Of a stretch of 64,000 nt of DNA, positions 37,901 to 52,900 are shown piece by piece. Below the pieces are notes generated by a model, which was not told where the DNA came from, searched no databases, and worked only from the letters and a program-made list of their open reading frames with translations. The position numbers and the translations under genes were made by a program. The stretch's first letter is position 1. Every line of letters begins with the position of its first letter. Origin of the DNA: Plazaster borealis (lineage: Eukaryota; Echinodermata; Asteroidea; Forcipulatida; Labidiasteridae); assembly GCA_021014325.1 (NCBI GenBank), contig CM037474.1, positions 7,729,130 to 7,793,129 on the forward strand, in the 5' to 3' direction.

Positions 37901-40900
37901 TGGGTTCAAAGAATACATACTGACTGTTTTTTGGGTTGTTGCATGAAGCTTACCTTGAGTTTATTTCTAATCTTACACAATGCCATTGGCTGTTTGATGT
38001 CTTCATAGTAATCAGGATACAGTCGTCTAATGGGCAACCTCATAAATGGCTCGGAAATCAGCTGACTTAAGGAGTTTTTCACATTCAGTATAGCGTCAAA
38101 CAGCACGTGTTTAGCATCACTTGAGTTAGTTTGAAAACCCTCAGCTCCCGACTCATCATCATTTTCTTCATACTGCATGGAATCTGTTGCTTCACTGTTA
38201 TCATCTTCATCTGATGGAAGGCTTGCTGCAACGTTAATGGCTGACTCTCTCTGATCAGTGATGGCTTTGAAAGACCTTTGGATAAATTCATGGGGTAATA
38301 AGAAGGTAAACCTGACAAAATATCAATACAATTAAGATGTAAATTATAGTATTTTGATATTTGTACACTATGGGTTTCAGTTTGCAGTACAAAGTGTATC
38401 TAATCTCATTACTTTTGAGTGTGGTTTATCAGAATGGTTCTTTATAGGAACCATTTTTGAACAAGGCTCTTACAGGAATTGGTTAATCTTCACAACATTT
38501 TGACTAGTACGCCCTTGTATGTATCAGGAGTTGGCAATTCTATGACTGGAAAAGAGAACGATGGGTTTCCGATCTCTGTAGGTCATTTTCTGTTTGGTTC
38601 TTGCTGAAGTGTGTGTACAGCTCCTAAAACTGTAACTCTGGCAAGTGTGGTGCTACCCTAACTGGTGGACACTCCATGGTCATCTTTTTGTCAAACAATG
38701 ATGTTAACTCTTGCTGTAATATTTATCATATGGCACTTCATCCTGATAAGTGTAAACTCATGACTGTGACTCATTCCTCCTAAACCTTCTTACAAAGTTG
38801 GTTCTCATTGTCTGGAAGCTGTTGTTATTACAAGTATGTTGTGTCACTATTTCTAGAGATTTAAGTTGGAAACATCACATTTATTATATCGCCTCTAAGA
38901 CCACTCAGTTGAAAGTTTTCTTTAGGAAGAGCCATCAAATCTAGGGAGTAAATCAGTAGGGATTTCCTATTCTACTAAAATGAAACTCACCTCTGATAAC
39001 CTACAAATGCAGAGTAGCACGTTAGTAGGACTTTACAAGGGTAGGAAGGGCATGCAGTATGGGGGCCCCAGAGAAAAAGAATTTTAATTAGGCCTGTCTG
39101 AAAAAGGTCAAAAAGAACATGACTAAAACCAGAGAGTTGGTCTAGATATTCATGTGGGTCTTCTAGGCTGTAAGTCAGGCTACAATTTGCAAAATGTATC
39201 TGTCAGAAGTGCATTCAGCTTGCAGCATGTCATGTAGGTAGCAGGATGTTAAGAAGGATTTTCCAGAAGACTCCTTGCAAGTGAGGTCCTTGGAAGATGT
39301 AATCACGTTTCTAGTTTTGTGTGTCTTCACCTCAGCTTGAGAAACTGCTCTCAACTCATGTTGCTGTTCTTGAGCCCAAGTTACATAAAGTATCTCATAC
39401 AGCTTTCAACGGGAGCAGACCTGAGTTACATAAAGTATCTCATGCAGCTTTCAACTGGAGCAGACCTAAGTTACATAAAGTATCTGACACCGCTTTCAAC
39501 TGGAGTAGACCTGAGTTACATAAAGTATCTCATGCAGCTTTCAACTGGAGCAGACCTAAGTTACATAAAGTATCTCATGCTTTTCAATTGCAGCAGACCC
39601 AACTTACATAAGTATCTCATGTGTCTTTCAACTGGAGCAGACCTGAGTTACATAAGTATCTCATGCAGCTTTCAACTGGAGCAGACCTGAGTTACATAAG
39701 TATCTCATGTGTCTTTCAACTGGAACAGACCTGAGTTACATAAGTATCTCATGCAGCTTTCAACTGGAGCAGACCTGAGTTACATAAGTATCTCATGTGT
39801 CTTTCAACTGGAACAGACCTGAGTTACATAAGTATCTCATGCAGCTTTCAACTGGAGCAGACCTGAGTTACATAAGTATCTCATGTGTCTTTCAACTGGA
39901 GCAGACCTGAGTTACATAAGTATCTCATGCAGCTTTCAACTGGAGCAGACCTAAGTTACCTGAAGTGTCTCATGTGTCTTTCAACTGGAGCAGACCTGAG
40001 TTACATAAGTATCTCATGTGTCTTTCAACTGGAGCAGACCTGAGTTACATAAGTAACTCATGCAGCTTTCAACTGGAGCAGACCTGAGTTACATAAGTAT
40101 CTCATGTGTCTTTCAACTGGAACAGACCTGAGTTACATAAGTATCTCATGCAGCTTTCAACTGGAGCAGACCTGAGTTACATAAGTATCTCATGTGTCTT
40201 TCAACTGGAGCAGACCTGAGTTACATAAGTATCTCATGCAGCTTTCAACTGGAGCAGACCTGAGTTACCTGAAGTGTCTCATGTGTCTTTCAACTGGAGC
40301 AGACCTGAGTTACATAAGTATCTCATGCAGCTTTCAACTGGAGCAGACCTGAGTTACATAAGTATCTCATGCAGCTTTCAACTGGAGCAGACCTGAGTTA
40401 CATAAGTATCTCATGCAGCTTTCAACTGGAGCAGACCTGAGTTACCTGAAGTGTCTCATGCAGCTTTCAACTTGAGCAGACCTGAGTTACATAAAGTATC
40501 TCATGCAGCTTTCAACTGGAGCAGACCTGAGTTACATAAGTATCTCATGCAGCTTTCAACTGGAGCAGACCTGAGTTACCTAAAGTATCTCATGCAGCTT
40601 TCAACTTGAGCAGACCTGAGTTACATAAAGTATCTCACACGGCTTTCTGTGTGTGTTTCTTGTACTTGGAGCCTGAGACACTCCCTTCAGTTCATGTAGC
40701 TGTTCTTGGTTGGGCCTTTGCAGAACCAAGGTATGAATGTCTCATGTGGTTGTACTGTCCCAGACATAAGATGTTCTCCAAGGTATACTTTGTAGATCTG
40801 TACGTTTTCCTTATACTCCAAGCCATTTTCTTTCTTTTTTAGTGCATTTCCTGGTTTTTCAAGACTAGGGCAAATCTGTCAATAAAACTCTCTGGCCTCA

Positions 40901-43900
40901 AAGATCAATCAGGAAAAACTAATATTGGAGGGTGGTATTTGAGGAAAAATTGTTGTAACAAAGAGTAGTTTGAGTCTCCATGGAATGTTTTAATATGAGC
41001 AATGTAAAGTTTTGTTCTCTAAGTTGGCACCAAAGTTTGTCTTCCTGAACACTACAGAAGGAGGCCAAACTAGTGATGAACACATCTGGGTTGAAGAGGT
41101 TTGTGACTTTATCTTGGTTAAAATATGGTCCTATAAAATCAGGCATACTCCTGATTCCTAGCATACGGGACAAATCTCTATGGATTGGAGAGAGTAGTCT
41201 TGCACTAGTTGAGCCTGCTCAGTGGGGAGGCAGATTTATAAACAGTTATTTTAAAATGTCTGATTGTCATAAATGAAGCAAGAAAATCCCGCTGTTCATC
41301 AAGAATGTAGACTGGTGGTGGACAGTTTCAGTTGATCACCATCTGAGGTTAAGTAAAGCATTATCGTTAGTTCATCCGGTAGAAGATCTTCTGCTTAAAA
41401 CTGTTGAGTTTTTACCGGTCTCTTTACAAAAGGCATGCTGTTTGAAGGATCTCTGGGACTCTCAGCAGTAAGTGCAAAGTTTATCAATGACATCTAATTC
41501 TAAGGATATGAATTGGGCGGTGAACCCAAGCCAGATCATTGTCTGTATATTTGACGGGAGAGGATGAGAAAAACATTTCTCAGGAAAGAGAAGTTTTCTT
41601 CTGATTCATTGGTGAAGGCTATTTTGATGCAGTTAGTACAGGAACAAGTTGACCTGGAAAAGAATACGATTTTTATTGTTTACCATAGCCACATACGCCA
41701 CAGAAGTGTAAGTTGCTACTCAAAACTCAGCATTTAATTTAATGTTATCGTTTGCTTTAAAGCTGCATAACATGTTTAGTTTAAATATTTTACAAAGCAA
41801 AAATGTTGGACGAAGTAGTTTCTTTTTGGAAGAATTGGCTGGAGGAAGACCGAGAGTCTTAAAGGTGGTACAACCGGACGGAAAGATAGCAGAATTGTGG
41901 AGAGAAAAGGCGACCTGGAAGTGGTCCAGGAGGGCACCCTCTTTCGGTGAAATTAATCCAGAACAGATGGATCTGCATGTTACTGGACTGGACTCCGGTT
42001 ACTGGTGCAGTACACCTAAAGGAACCTCAGAAACCTTACGAACTGAAGGGTAATTTGTCTCTATTTGCGGTAAACTTCATCCCAAAATCTTTTATGAAAA
42101 TCAGTTCTGGAAACAATCTCTCGATCGGAGCCCTTTGAAAATTATAATGATGGCAGTTGTGCTTATGTGCCCTTGCTCTATGGTGCTACATGTACATACA
42201 GAGAAAGAAGCCCAGTTACTTGTCAGAGTCCATATAACATCAGGACAGGAAGCCAACCAAGAAGACCTGCAATATGCAGTAAAGCTTGGGAAATAACGAT
42301 AATAATAAATAATACAAGCATTTATAAAGCGCATTTTTCCAATGGTTACAATGCCCTGAGGACAACAAAATTCCAGAGAGGAAACAGTGTAATTGAACAG
42401 GAACCTTAAGATGAAAATGGGTATGACTTGAGTTTACGTTTGAATTGATGAATAGAGTACGAATGTTGAGAGGTAGCGAGTTCCAGCATCTGGGTCCAGC
42501 TACTGAGAAGGCCTTGTCACCTGCATGTTTGAATGTGCGATGTATTTTTAGATAATGCTCCGAGCGGAGGCCACTTCGGTTGGGCATGCTGAGATCAAGT
42601 GAGTCTGTTATGTATTTTGGGTGTGTGTTCGAAAGTGCTTTGTACATATTCACAGCTGTTTTGTAGATAATGCGTTTTTTAATGGGTAACCAATGTAGCT
42701 GTTGAAGAAGGGGTGATGCGTGTGAGTGTTTTGGTTTCATGTGTATGATACTAGCAGCGTTGTTTTGAAGCTTTTGAAGGCGAGTGATGTCAGACTGTTT
42801 CATTCCATTGAAGAGAGAATTACAGTAATCTAGTCGTGAAAGGACAAGAGATCTTGAGGCAGCGTGACATGTGTCTTTGTCTATGTATTTGCGGATCTTG
42901 GAGAGGTTGATTGTAAGTGGTAGTTGATTACTTTGCATGTATTGTTCACATGGGGAGTCATTGACATAGTGCTGTCAAAATTAACACCCAAATTTCTCAC
43001 TGTAGGGGATGGTTTGATTGTGTGGTTATGGACAGCAAGGGTAAGCTGGTTTAGCTGTTTCTGATGGTGAGGTGAAGAAGCAATGAAAAATTCAGTCTTG
43101 TCTTGATTTAGTTGAAGCTTGTTCGCAATCAACCAGGAATGGATATCTATAATACATTTTGACAACCTGAACGGAGCACACACTGGTTTGAAATATGCGA
43201 CTGTCGTAAATTCCACTGGGACAACTTGTCCTGCAAGGTAGCTTTGCTCCATGCAGGCAGTGATGTGATAAATGCCCCAGAAATCTAGGGTCTATTGCTG
43301 ACAAATTCTGCAAGGGTTGTTGTAGTAAGGGTTGTTGTAGTTGTACCCATCTGATGTCCCTCGAGTAGAGCCAAAACTGTTAGCAGAAGTTGGACGTACA
43401 TGTATGGGAACGACTGGATCGTTCATTCACAAAACCAACAGCTCTGATAAACCAAGATGGAATTTTGAAAAACTTAGCCTGGAACATCTGGTATCACATA
43501 TTCAACAAAACGCTAATGTAAACAACTCAAGCTTCTTTGCACCTCAATGCAAATCGCTGCTAAAGACAGTATTCCGTGAGGGTTTAGATATTAATACATC
43601 CCCAGTTGATCCAAACGCGGCATTAAATTGTTTGAGAAATTTTGGAATGCTTCCTCTAGCAGTACCAAATCAGAAGCTGCAACAAACCTCGATGAGGAGT
43701 GACACTTTTAACAAAGAACAGAATGGTTTTAAACTATAGAAAGCTTAGATCTCACCCACTCCAGCAAAAAAGCTTGAAAACTATTCAACCAGAGGACCAG
43801 TGACTAGAGCATGAAAAAGCGAGAACACCCTGTAACAGCAAATGCTATTGCCAGCGAGCTTCTAAAAAAGGGATCTCTACAGCTGTGCTGCCACATATGT

Positions 43901-46900
43901 AGTACCCCAAAAAGCTTCCAAACACAATATCTCTGCCCTCATAGATACCAATTTATCTCGAGGGAAGACAAGCAATAATATTCAAGTGCCTTCTCAAGTA
44001 CACAAGCGTCATGACTGAGATTCGAGTGCGATCTCTAATGGCTCTCTGAGTCTGCAGCACTAAACCCCCCTCCACAATACGCTACAATAACTTACCTGGA
44101 TATCTCTCCCGTCTTCATTGCTTTCTCTATCTCCTGTTTAGTACTAGCAATTAGTTTCTTCAGTGCCATGGCATCTTTATAGACTTGGGATCCTGGTTCA
44201 TTGAATGTCTTGGCATTCTTTACCATTAACATCAAGTCTTTCTCAAGGTCAATGATGCTGGAGTATGTACCACACTAAAGCATATTTAAAACAATAATAA
44301 TACTCTAAGTTCAACTGGTATTAATTATCAGTGTTGTAGTACTTGTACTCGGTACGCGTACTCTAGTACTAATGAACTACCATTTTTAAGGTGTTCTTAC
44401 TGGTACTCATGCTTGACTTACACAAAATACTTGTACTTGAAGTCACAAACTCGATACTCGACCGAAAATGTACTCGGACTCAATTTTCAACACAAGTGGT
44501 CAAAATACCACTCTCTTATTCATGCGTAAATTTATCAATAATTGTTATCAATGCACCGAAAGAGTCAGTGTACAGACCAACTGTTTACTACCTGCAGTAA
44601 TGAGCTGCTGGAACCAGATGGTTGCAAGCTCATCCGTTCACATGCGTGTGAAGATGATGAACTGTAGATGTTAACTATGCTAAAAAGTTTCTTGCAAAAT
44701 GAGCCGAGTCACAGTAAAAATGTAATTCTAGTGATTTCTGTGTGATTATTTGTATAATTAAATTTAACTGACAAACTTACATATTGAAAAATTTTACTGA
44801 CAAGTTTCACTGAAAAATAGGGAGACTGCCAACCAGGCATGATATTTGGCCCTTGGAAAAAAAGTAGAACATTTTATCAAGTACAAGGGCTGACTTTCAT
44901 GTACACAAGGTGTAGTAGGCTTTAATAGACTACTTAATCACAATTTGTCTAATTTTTCAAAGGGCAACAAAATCGGAAATCAGATTAAAGAAGAAGGAAT
45001 ATCAAGCATGCCGCCAACATAGGGCTACATGTATATAATAGCTCAGTTGCTAGAGAGCCAGCATGTTAATTCGGAGGTTGCAGGTTCAAGTCCCGCTCTA
45101 GTAAATGTTTCTTTGTTCAACCCCAAATTATATATTTAATTGTAAAATAGTAATAGTAGAAGCCTTTGACATGCATTGAATGTTTTCATTGAGGCCTGCA
45201 TTGGGAGGGGTCATCAGAACATTGTTATTTTCATAATCCTGATTTCAAAGAACTATCAAGCAATTTTGTAGCATTCCTTAATAATTCATGTCTAACATCG
45301 GTCTGTATGACTGACGTAAGACATCATTTATGCCAAAAAGAAAATGTGTCAAAAATGTGGGGGGTTTTCTAAATGGTTGACAAAACAAAACACCACGATT
45401 TTTTAAATCTTGAAAAAAGTATTTGTATTTTCGTGCCATTGATATGCCTGGAATAAAAGGGAATACAATGTAGCTTCGTGGAAAAAGTAAATGGACATGT
45501 ATCTTTGATGAATCCATTATTAAAGGTAAAATTGAACCCACATTATCATTAAGATTTGCTATTGCCAATATTATAAAAGAAATATACTGAGGTAAAAAAC
45601 AGTTATTGTTTTATACAAAGTTTCATTTGAAAGTATCCATACTCGTACTCGTACTCAGAGATCCACGTACATGGAGCTAGATTCTTGGATTTAGTACTCA
45701 GATGTCAGAATACTTGTAATACTCAGATAGCTGTTCTCGTACTCGATGGCCCAATTAATCATACTCCAGTACTACTTAGCCACCCTTGTACTCAGCAGTA
45801 CTTGGTATTCGGCTGAAAAGTACATGACTGCAACGCTGTTAATTATTTATTAGATTTTTCTTATCTATACTACAAATAAAAGCCAAATTTCGACATGTAT
45901 TTCTTTCAGTATCTCGTTTGCATATCTTTGCTACTGATATAAGATCTAACAATACAGAATATTTTATTTTGTTTCCGATAAAAGATGTTTTGGCTCAGCA
46001 TGTTTTGGCTTAGTTATATGCCCTAGATAAAGATAATTTGATTTAAAAAAACACCAAAGCCAAACCCTGACCAACAGTACATGTAAACAATACAATGAGG
46101 CCATAAAACATGGCTTTGAAATAAGGCATGAAATAATGTATGTCTCTTAGAAGTTTGGTAGCCTTCCTTTGCTTTTTTGGGGGCTCCATTGAAATGTGAA
46201 ACTTGTCTTAGTGCTCGACCTCAACTGTTTGAAAAAGACAATTAGTTTTCTCTGAACTTTTCAAGTTTTGATTTGTCTGCTGAGAAGGTAAAGAAATATG
46301 AAGAAGCCCTCTTTAAAACAAAATGTTTAAAATGATTTTACCTGTATGTTCTTGGCTATAACTTTCAGGTCAATAGGGTTATTGATGATGTCATAATAGT
46401 CCGGGATTTGCGATCTTGGAGGTAGTTTGCGAAATATAAGACTGATGTTTCTTCCAGTGTCATCTTGATGGGCCATGACAGCAGTAAAGAGTTGTTCTAT
46501 TGGATCTGATGGATTATCCATTACAAACTCACTGCCCTCTTCCCCTTCTTCATCTTTTAGTTTTCCAAACTCCTCTTTGACAACCTTTCAAAGAACCAAA
46601 GAAAACAAAAAATCAACCATATGATTGCTTAATCAAATTTCAATGCAAAACTTGTGTTATGACCACAGACTAATGGAGAAAACTTAACTGATGTCAGATT
46701 CACAGCAACTGTGGTTGATGAACATGCTTCCAGAAAGTTCAAACTGAGCCCAATTTTATTAAATACATAAAAATAAGCTCAACAAAGACAACAGGCTTAC
46801 AAGCTACTGAATATTTATGACCAACTAGTCCAAACCACGCCTACAACGCCCTCTTTGATGACTAAGAAAGGGTACAAGTATTCCTGGTAAATCTTAATGT

Positions 46901-49900
46901 TAAACAAACCTGTCCCAACTCTTCCTGCTTCTCTTCTTTCTCCTCAAATTTGACATCATCTACAGGAGACTCATCCTCAAGATATTGATGCTTGGTTGCA
47001 CAGAAGAGACGCCAAAGATCACATGCATCCTTGTACTCTTGAGAGGTTTTCTGTTGCAATGTAAATTAAATGGGTCTGTTACACTGCATCTATTAACAAA
47101 CTGTAACCATACAGTTATTTGATGAAAACCATAATGAAAAAAAAATAATGTTTGATCTGTAGCTCTTAAGTCTCTCAGATCCACTTCCAGGTTTAAATAG
47201 GCACGTAAATGATGTATTTTTTTAGTTATTTTGATGACAATTTATTGGTTTACTTTTTATGGGGGGTATTTGTTTTTATATATATATTTTTTGCTTTTTC
47301 GGCATGCTTGCCGAGCCTTTTTTTATTTATTTTTTAGTTCTATCCCAAATCCCATAGACTTTGTGAACAGATTTTCTGGGTGGCACTTATGCCATCAAAC
47401 AGACTCAGATATTAATTAAACTTGGCATACAAAAAGACTTACAGATGTTGTGTCTCGAAGACTGATAGTCCATGAGCCCGGGGCTGAAATTTCACATACT
47501 GGTACCAGCTCGAGGGGCTAATTCTTATATCACCTATTTTGTTGCAAATAATCCACAACTTACCATAAACTATGATAGCCTTTCCAAAAAACTAGATTAA
47601 TACCAGTTTTCGAAAGATTTTTACCATGAAATCTGAAACCTCTTAGCCTCTACCTTTGTTGTTGTTAAACAACAGCAATTTAGAAAGTAACATTTTTTAA
47701 GAGTGAATACTTGAGTTGTGCATTAACTGAAAGAGCCGTTGTATTTGTCACTTGGCAAGCATGCTGCCTATCAACAATGTTTCTCTTTGTCGCTGCATCA
47801 AGAGGAATTAATTTGTATAGGTGAATTTTGTTGCAAAATGCCTTTGTTTGTTAAGTTTCAAGAAGGTTGTGGTGTGAATGTAGGTTTATTCTATTATATT
47901 TAGTAGGCCATTACTTGAGCATGCATCACCTGTATGGTGCCCGGCCTTATACAATCAACAAGACACTTTGCAGGGGGGGGCGGAAGGGGTTACCCCACGC
48001 CCCACCTACGTTGAAAATAATCTAATTTGACTCTCACGACGTGCATGGACTGGTCCAAGCTCCACAACAAAACACGGCCTAGTACACATACATACACGGG
48101 TCACTTACAATCCCTGTGTGTATGTATGTACATGTAGCCTATTGTACAAGATTTGAATTACACGGGTGCATGCTGCTGAGACTGCCTAGACGAGTCCATT
48201 TTATCAGAGGGTATTGTTATCTTCAAATCTTGTAAATTCACCAAATCTTGACACTAGAGAACATTTGTAAATGGGTTTTTCTTTGCATTGCCAACTGCTT
48301 CAGTAATTTAATAATTTAATAAACAACATATATATTCAACGACGATGTGATTATGTTGCTTCATAATTAATATAACCTGCGGCAAATGTTCCTGTGCATT
48401 GACGTCGTTTGACGGACGATCGTTTGCATGCAAACCAAGTATAGCAGAAACCATTTTCTCAAAAATAAATTCTAAAATCTTCAAATATCTAGAGGATGTA
48501 CCGGGGGATTTTGTTTAAAATTTCAAAATTGAAAGATCTACATGTATCCTTAAATAGTGCGTCCAGCGAAAAAAATCAGAGGATGAACGATAACAATTTC
48601 TACATTATGTCGATATTAATAGCCATTTTAGGGGAGACGTTTTGTAATGAAATTCCCACCTGGACCCATTCATACACGTTAGCCGCTGCAATAATATTTT
48701 TACGCATTTTACATAAAATAATCACCTTAACAATTGTAAATATGCTCTTACAATATATAATGTTATGTTTTTCAGTGCTGTTAAAGAGAAAATGTTAATG
48801 GTATACATGGATTTCTCTTGTTTAATGGTCTTGAACACCTCTTTTTAAAATGGAGTGTACCCAAACTGCGATTGCAATTTATTGCGCAATCCCCCCATAC
48901 GTGTCCCCCCCCCCCCCTGACAATTTGGAAACAGTTCAGATGCGTTTTCTGTTTTTGTCTACATGTACAATGTAGGTCTTCCTAGAAGGGCTTTAAATAT
49001 TTCTGACAAAGAAAAGTGTTATCCACTTATAAAGTTGGGACTTCCATTGTTCAATAACAGGGTCCATTTTCGTGCCAGTTTGGTGTTAAATGCTTAACAT
49101 GTTTGATTTGCCAATTGCTAATTGTTGTTGTTAACCCTAGACACTATGATGTAGTGAAATTTCAAGACAAAAGGGCGAGAACAAATGCTGCCCATCACTC
49201 TCTTTTTTATAGTTTTCCGAGGCTGTAGGATGTGATCCCCTCTGATGTAAAATTAACCATTCATTACTGAATTACTTAGAAATCATCTACTGGAGCCTGG
49301 CTTTGGGGTTCCCCTGACATTGGGTTGCAGGGAACTTGTTTTCCTTTTCCTTTTCTCGTTTAATAGGCTATTTCCCTCATCTTATTTTTTTCCTATACAT
49401 TTTAGTGCTTAAAAAAATAATGTTCTAGCGCAGTTTGCATTTTTTTCTTTTTCTATGTGTGTTGTGATGCAGCCTTAAAAAGCTCTGGGCAATAACAAAT
49501 GGTAGGGGGGCACAATGTGCCCCCACCCCTCTGCCATCCCAACCCAACCCCACCCCCAGTCCTGATACGGTTAAGTACACAGATTTGGTGAAAATTCATC
49601 TTCCATTTATAATCAGAAAAAAAACTCAAGTTAACTACTCTTAAAGATCCTGTAACTTTGCTAAGGGGAGATAGACCTATTATGCATAAAATCATGTATA
49701 CCAACAATGTGAAATTTAAGCCTCTGGCTCATGAATTAATAGAACAAACCTGCACCACATCCTTCTTTAAACTTTACAAACAACTGATATAACAACACAT
49801 TTTTCAGCAAAATGTCACCTCTACCAATATATATCCCTCTTGATGACTTTATTGGAAAAAGTACAGCAGCACTCTGACAAAGAGAAACATTGTTGACAGG

Positions 49901-52900
49901 CGGCCATGCTTTCCAAGTGACAAATACAACGGCTGTTTGAGTATGCACAACTCAAATATTCACTCTACGTGCAAATACATTGGCTTAAAATTTTTTACTT
50001 TCTAAACGGCCGTTGGCTTAACAACAACGGAAGAGGCTAAGAGGTTTCAGATTTCACGGTGAGAATCTTTCGAAACCTGGTATTAAATTTTTGTAAAGGC
50101 TATCATAGTTTATGGTAAGTTGTGGATAATTTGCAACAAGAAAAGTGATATTAGAATTAGTCCCTCGAGGTGGTACCGGCAAATGTAGTTGGCTCATGGA
50201 TTATGATGAAAGCCTGTGAATTGACCCAGGTACCCGAACGACTGTCCGGGTAACCGGCTCCAATTTTTCAGGTCCATTACTCGCCAAAACCTTTTGCCCG
50301 ACAATTTGGGCGGAATTTTTTTTTCATTTTTCCAACATCACAATTAACCTACAGACACTGGGACAGCAATATCAGCTGCCTTTTGAATTTTCAAAGTCCT
50401 GCAAGGATCATTGTGTTAACTTTGGCTAGGTCTAATTATTTTAAGTCACTAATCCAATTTGCTAAACAAACAGTGCATTGTGCATTCTAGTTGCTGTTTC
50501 TTTCTCCTTGGATTGTTCAATTATTAGTAAAATCCGCCTGTGATAAGCAAAGTTTATCAGTTCCCCTAAAGCACAACAAATCGTTTTGGCCACTCTTCCA
50601 TCTGTTATCACTTTATAAAGGAGTTGTTGCTATTTATTTACACAAATTTTTTCTTCTTTAAGACTTTTCCTTAAGAATCAACTAAATATCTGTCCTTTCA
50701 TCTTTTCAATATTTAAATAAAATACTGCCCAACGCACCACGGTTTGAAGTCACATTATATATGCAGATAGCGTTGGCTGCCCAACTTGGCTACGAGCCAA
50801 TGAAACACGTCCACCTGCATGATCCCCAAATAAGGAAAACTAGTGCGGTGCACTGTGAGCATGGCTCACATGTGGTTTCATGTATAGTACATGTGTATGT
50901 AATGTACATGTACACCAACAACTCTGTGTTGTTGTGTGTGGTGTGGTTGCATGCTTCACACGCCAGCTTCATGCATGAAGATGTGTGGTTTTGTGACTTC
51001 AAAATGGTTGCCACACCGATCGTATGTGTCAGGGATACTTGCACGCAAAGGCAAGGGGACTTATATGGAACATTAAATTGTTGAAGAAGTTCTTTCAAGT
51101 ATAGAGATTGAACAACCATTTACAGGCAGTAAAAATGAAACAACAATTGTGGTGGTGGAATGGATTACGACAGCGGCGCATGATTTAAATAACGAAATAC
51201 ATCATTTTTGAATTAGGTAAAGTTAGTAACTTTTTTAAAAGTCATCTTATTTTCTTGTTTTGTTCATAGAAACTGGATATGAATACGTTAATCTTAAAAT
51301 TTTCATTGTCACATTCTAACCAAGGAGGAATCACAGATCACAGTTTTATGATACTTTGTTCACATGTGTGCAAAACTGTATACGAAAGGCCCACCGGGAC
51401 ATGTTTTGTTTACAATGGTACTTCCGGGCTTCCATTCGGGTACCTTGGTACCCGACCGGTATTCACCTCGGATACCCGGGTCTAAAATTACCCTTAGAGT
51501 GATGTCATCATGACGTCATCATGTGTCATGAAGCCTTATATCTACGAAAATGTCTATAGACAGGGAAATGTTATAGGTGAAAATTGAGCTAACATAATAT
51601 TTTTAGTCTGATTTTTGTACATTTAAAAAAATGTCAAAAAAGCCCAGTGTTCTCAAAAGCCCAGGTGTTTCATCCAGCTGGTGTGATGTACAAGCTAGTG
51701 TCCCGCAGGGAACGCGCCTTGGCCCAATAGTGTTTCTAGCCGTCATCAACAATGCATATGAAAACAGCCGCATACCTTATTGGAAATATGTTGATGATTA
51801 AGTATTGTTGAAACTCACTTTTCACATGAACAATCCAGTATGCAAGAATCTCTTGACTCACTTGTGCAGTGGTCAGAAATAAATAAAATGAAGCTTAACC
51901 CCTCAAAATGGAAATTAGCTTCATGAGAACCCCTCCCTCGCCTCTGGTTTTCTACAATTATGACCAACCTCTCCACCAATCACACCCAGTCAAGCTCCTT
52001 GGATTATACGAATACAGAATGATCTCAAATGGGACACTAATATTTACACAATACTAAAACGTGCAAATGGTCCGTTACACATGATTCGAGTGCTAAAATC
52101 TCTGGTGACTGAGGACCTACTCACAATTTATAAGGGATATCTACATGTACGGCCTCTTCTGGAATATGCCGTGCCTGTTTGGAATGGTGGACTAAACCAG
52201 AATCAAGTGAAACTCCTTGGACGTGTGCAGAAACGATCTCTTAGGCTCATCCTTGGCACCAGATACATTGACTACGAAAATGCAATTGAAACTCTTGGCC
52301 TTACTACATTGTATGATAGAAGTATTCAGTTATGCCTTAAATTTGGATTAATAACAAATCCTAAACTGTCTCATTTAATTCCACCTCCAATTATAAATGA
52401 AAGGAATCTGTGTTCATCAACATGCAGGTCAGTTCCTCAAGTAAGGTGTAAAACTAATAGATTCAAACAGAGTGCAATACCTTACCTAATAAATTTAAAT
52501 CAATTCTACATGTAGCTAATCCTTTCAAATTTTCAGGTTGACTGTAAATTTCAGTGATTTTCAGGGCCCTTAGCTTGAATGAAGAATGAGTCCATCAGCC
52601 AGGATAGTTTATGCATGTGCCAATTTGTATGACTTGTTTCTTACAAATTGCCTTCACATTCAGAATGATCTTTTAATTGCTCCATGGATTTTTACTCCCC
52701 TTATTGTCCTGTCTTTCCCTTTGATCACCATTAATGTTCCCTTCTCCCTTTTTTGATAAGTGTATTCAGTCTAGTGCCTTTTTAAAGTCTATTTCCTTAA
52801 TTGCTTTGTATTGATGGTTTTATGTAATTTTCAATAAATTTTTAGTTGAATTAATGTAATTTTTTGACGCAATTCAATCTTCTACTTGTGATGTCTTTTT

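Noticed and set aside
39319..39690. 123-codon repeat protein (LSYIKYLMQLSTGAD units)
   Set aside because: It is the plus-strand reading of the 45-bp tandem units; it is open in two frames and collapses when the unit becomes 44 bp.
45035..45110. Functional tRNA gene
   Set aside because: A and B boxes are present but the acceptor stem does not pair and it lies inside a hAT-type element; treated as SINE remnant.
48496..48798. 100-codon frame with hydrophobic segments as a transposase or membrane protein
   Set aside because: AT-rich chance composition, no motifs, no splice context; mentioned only inside the foldback element.
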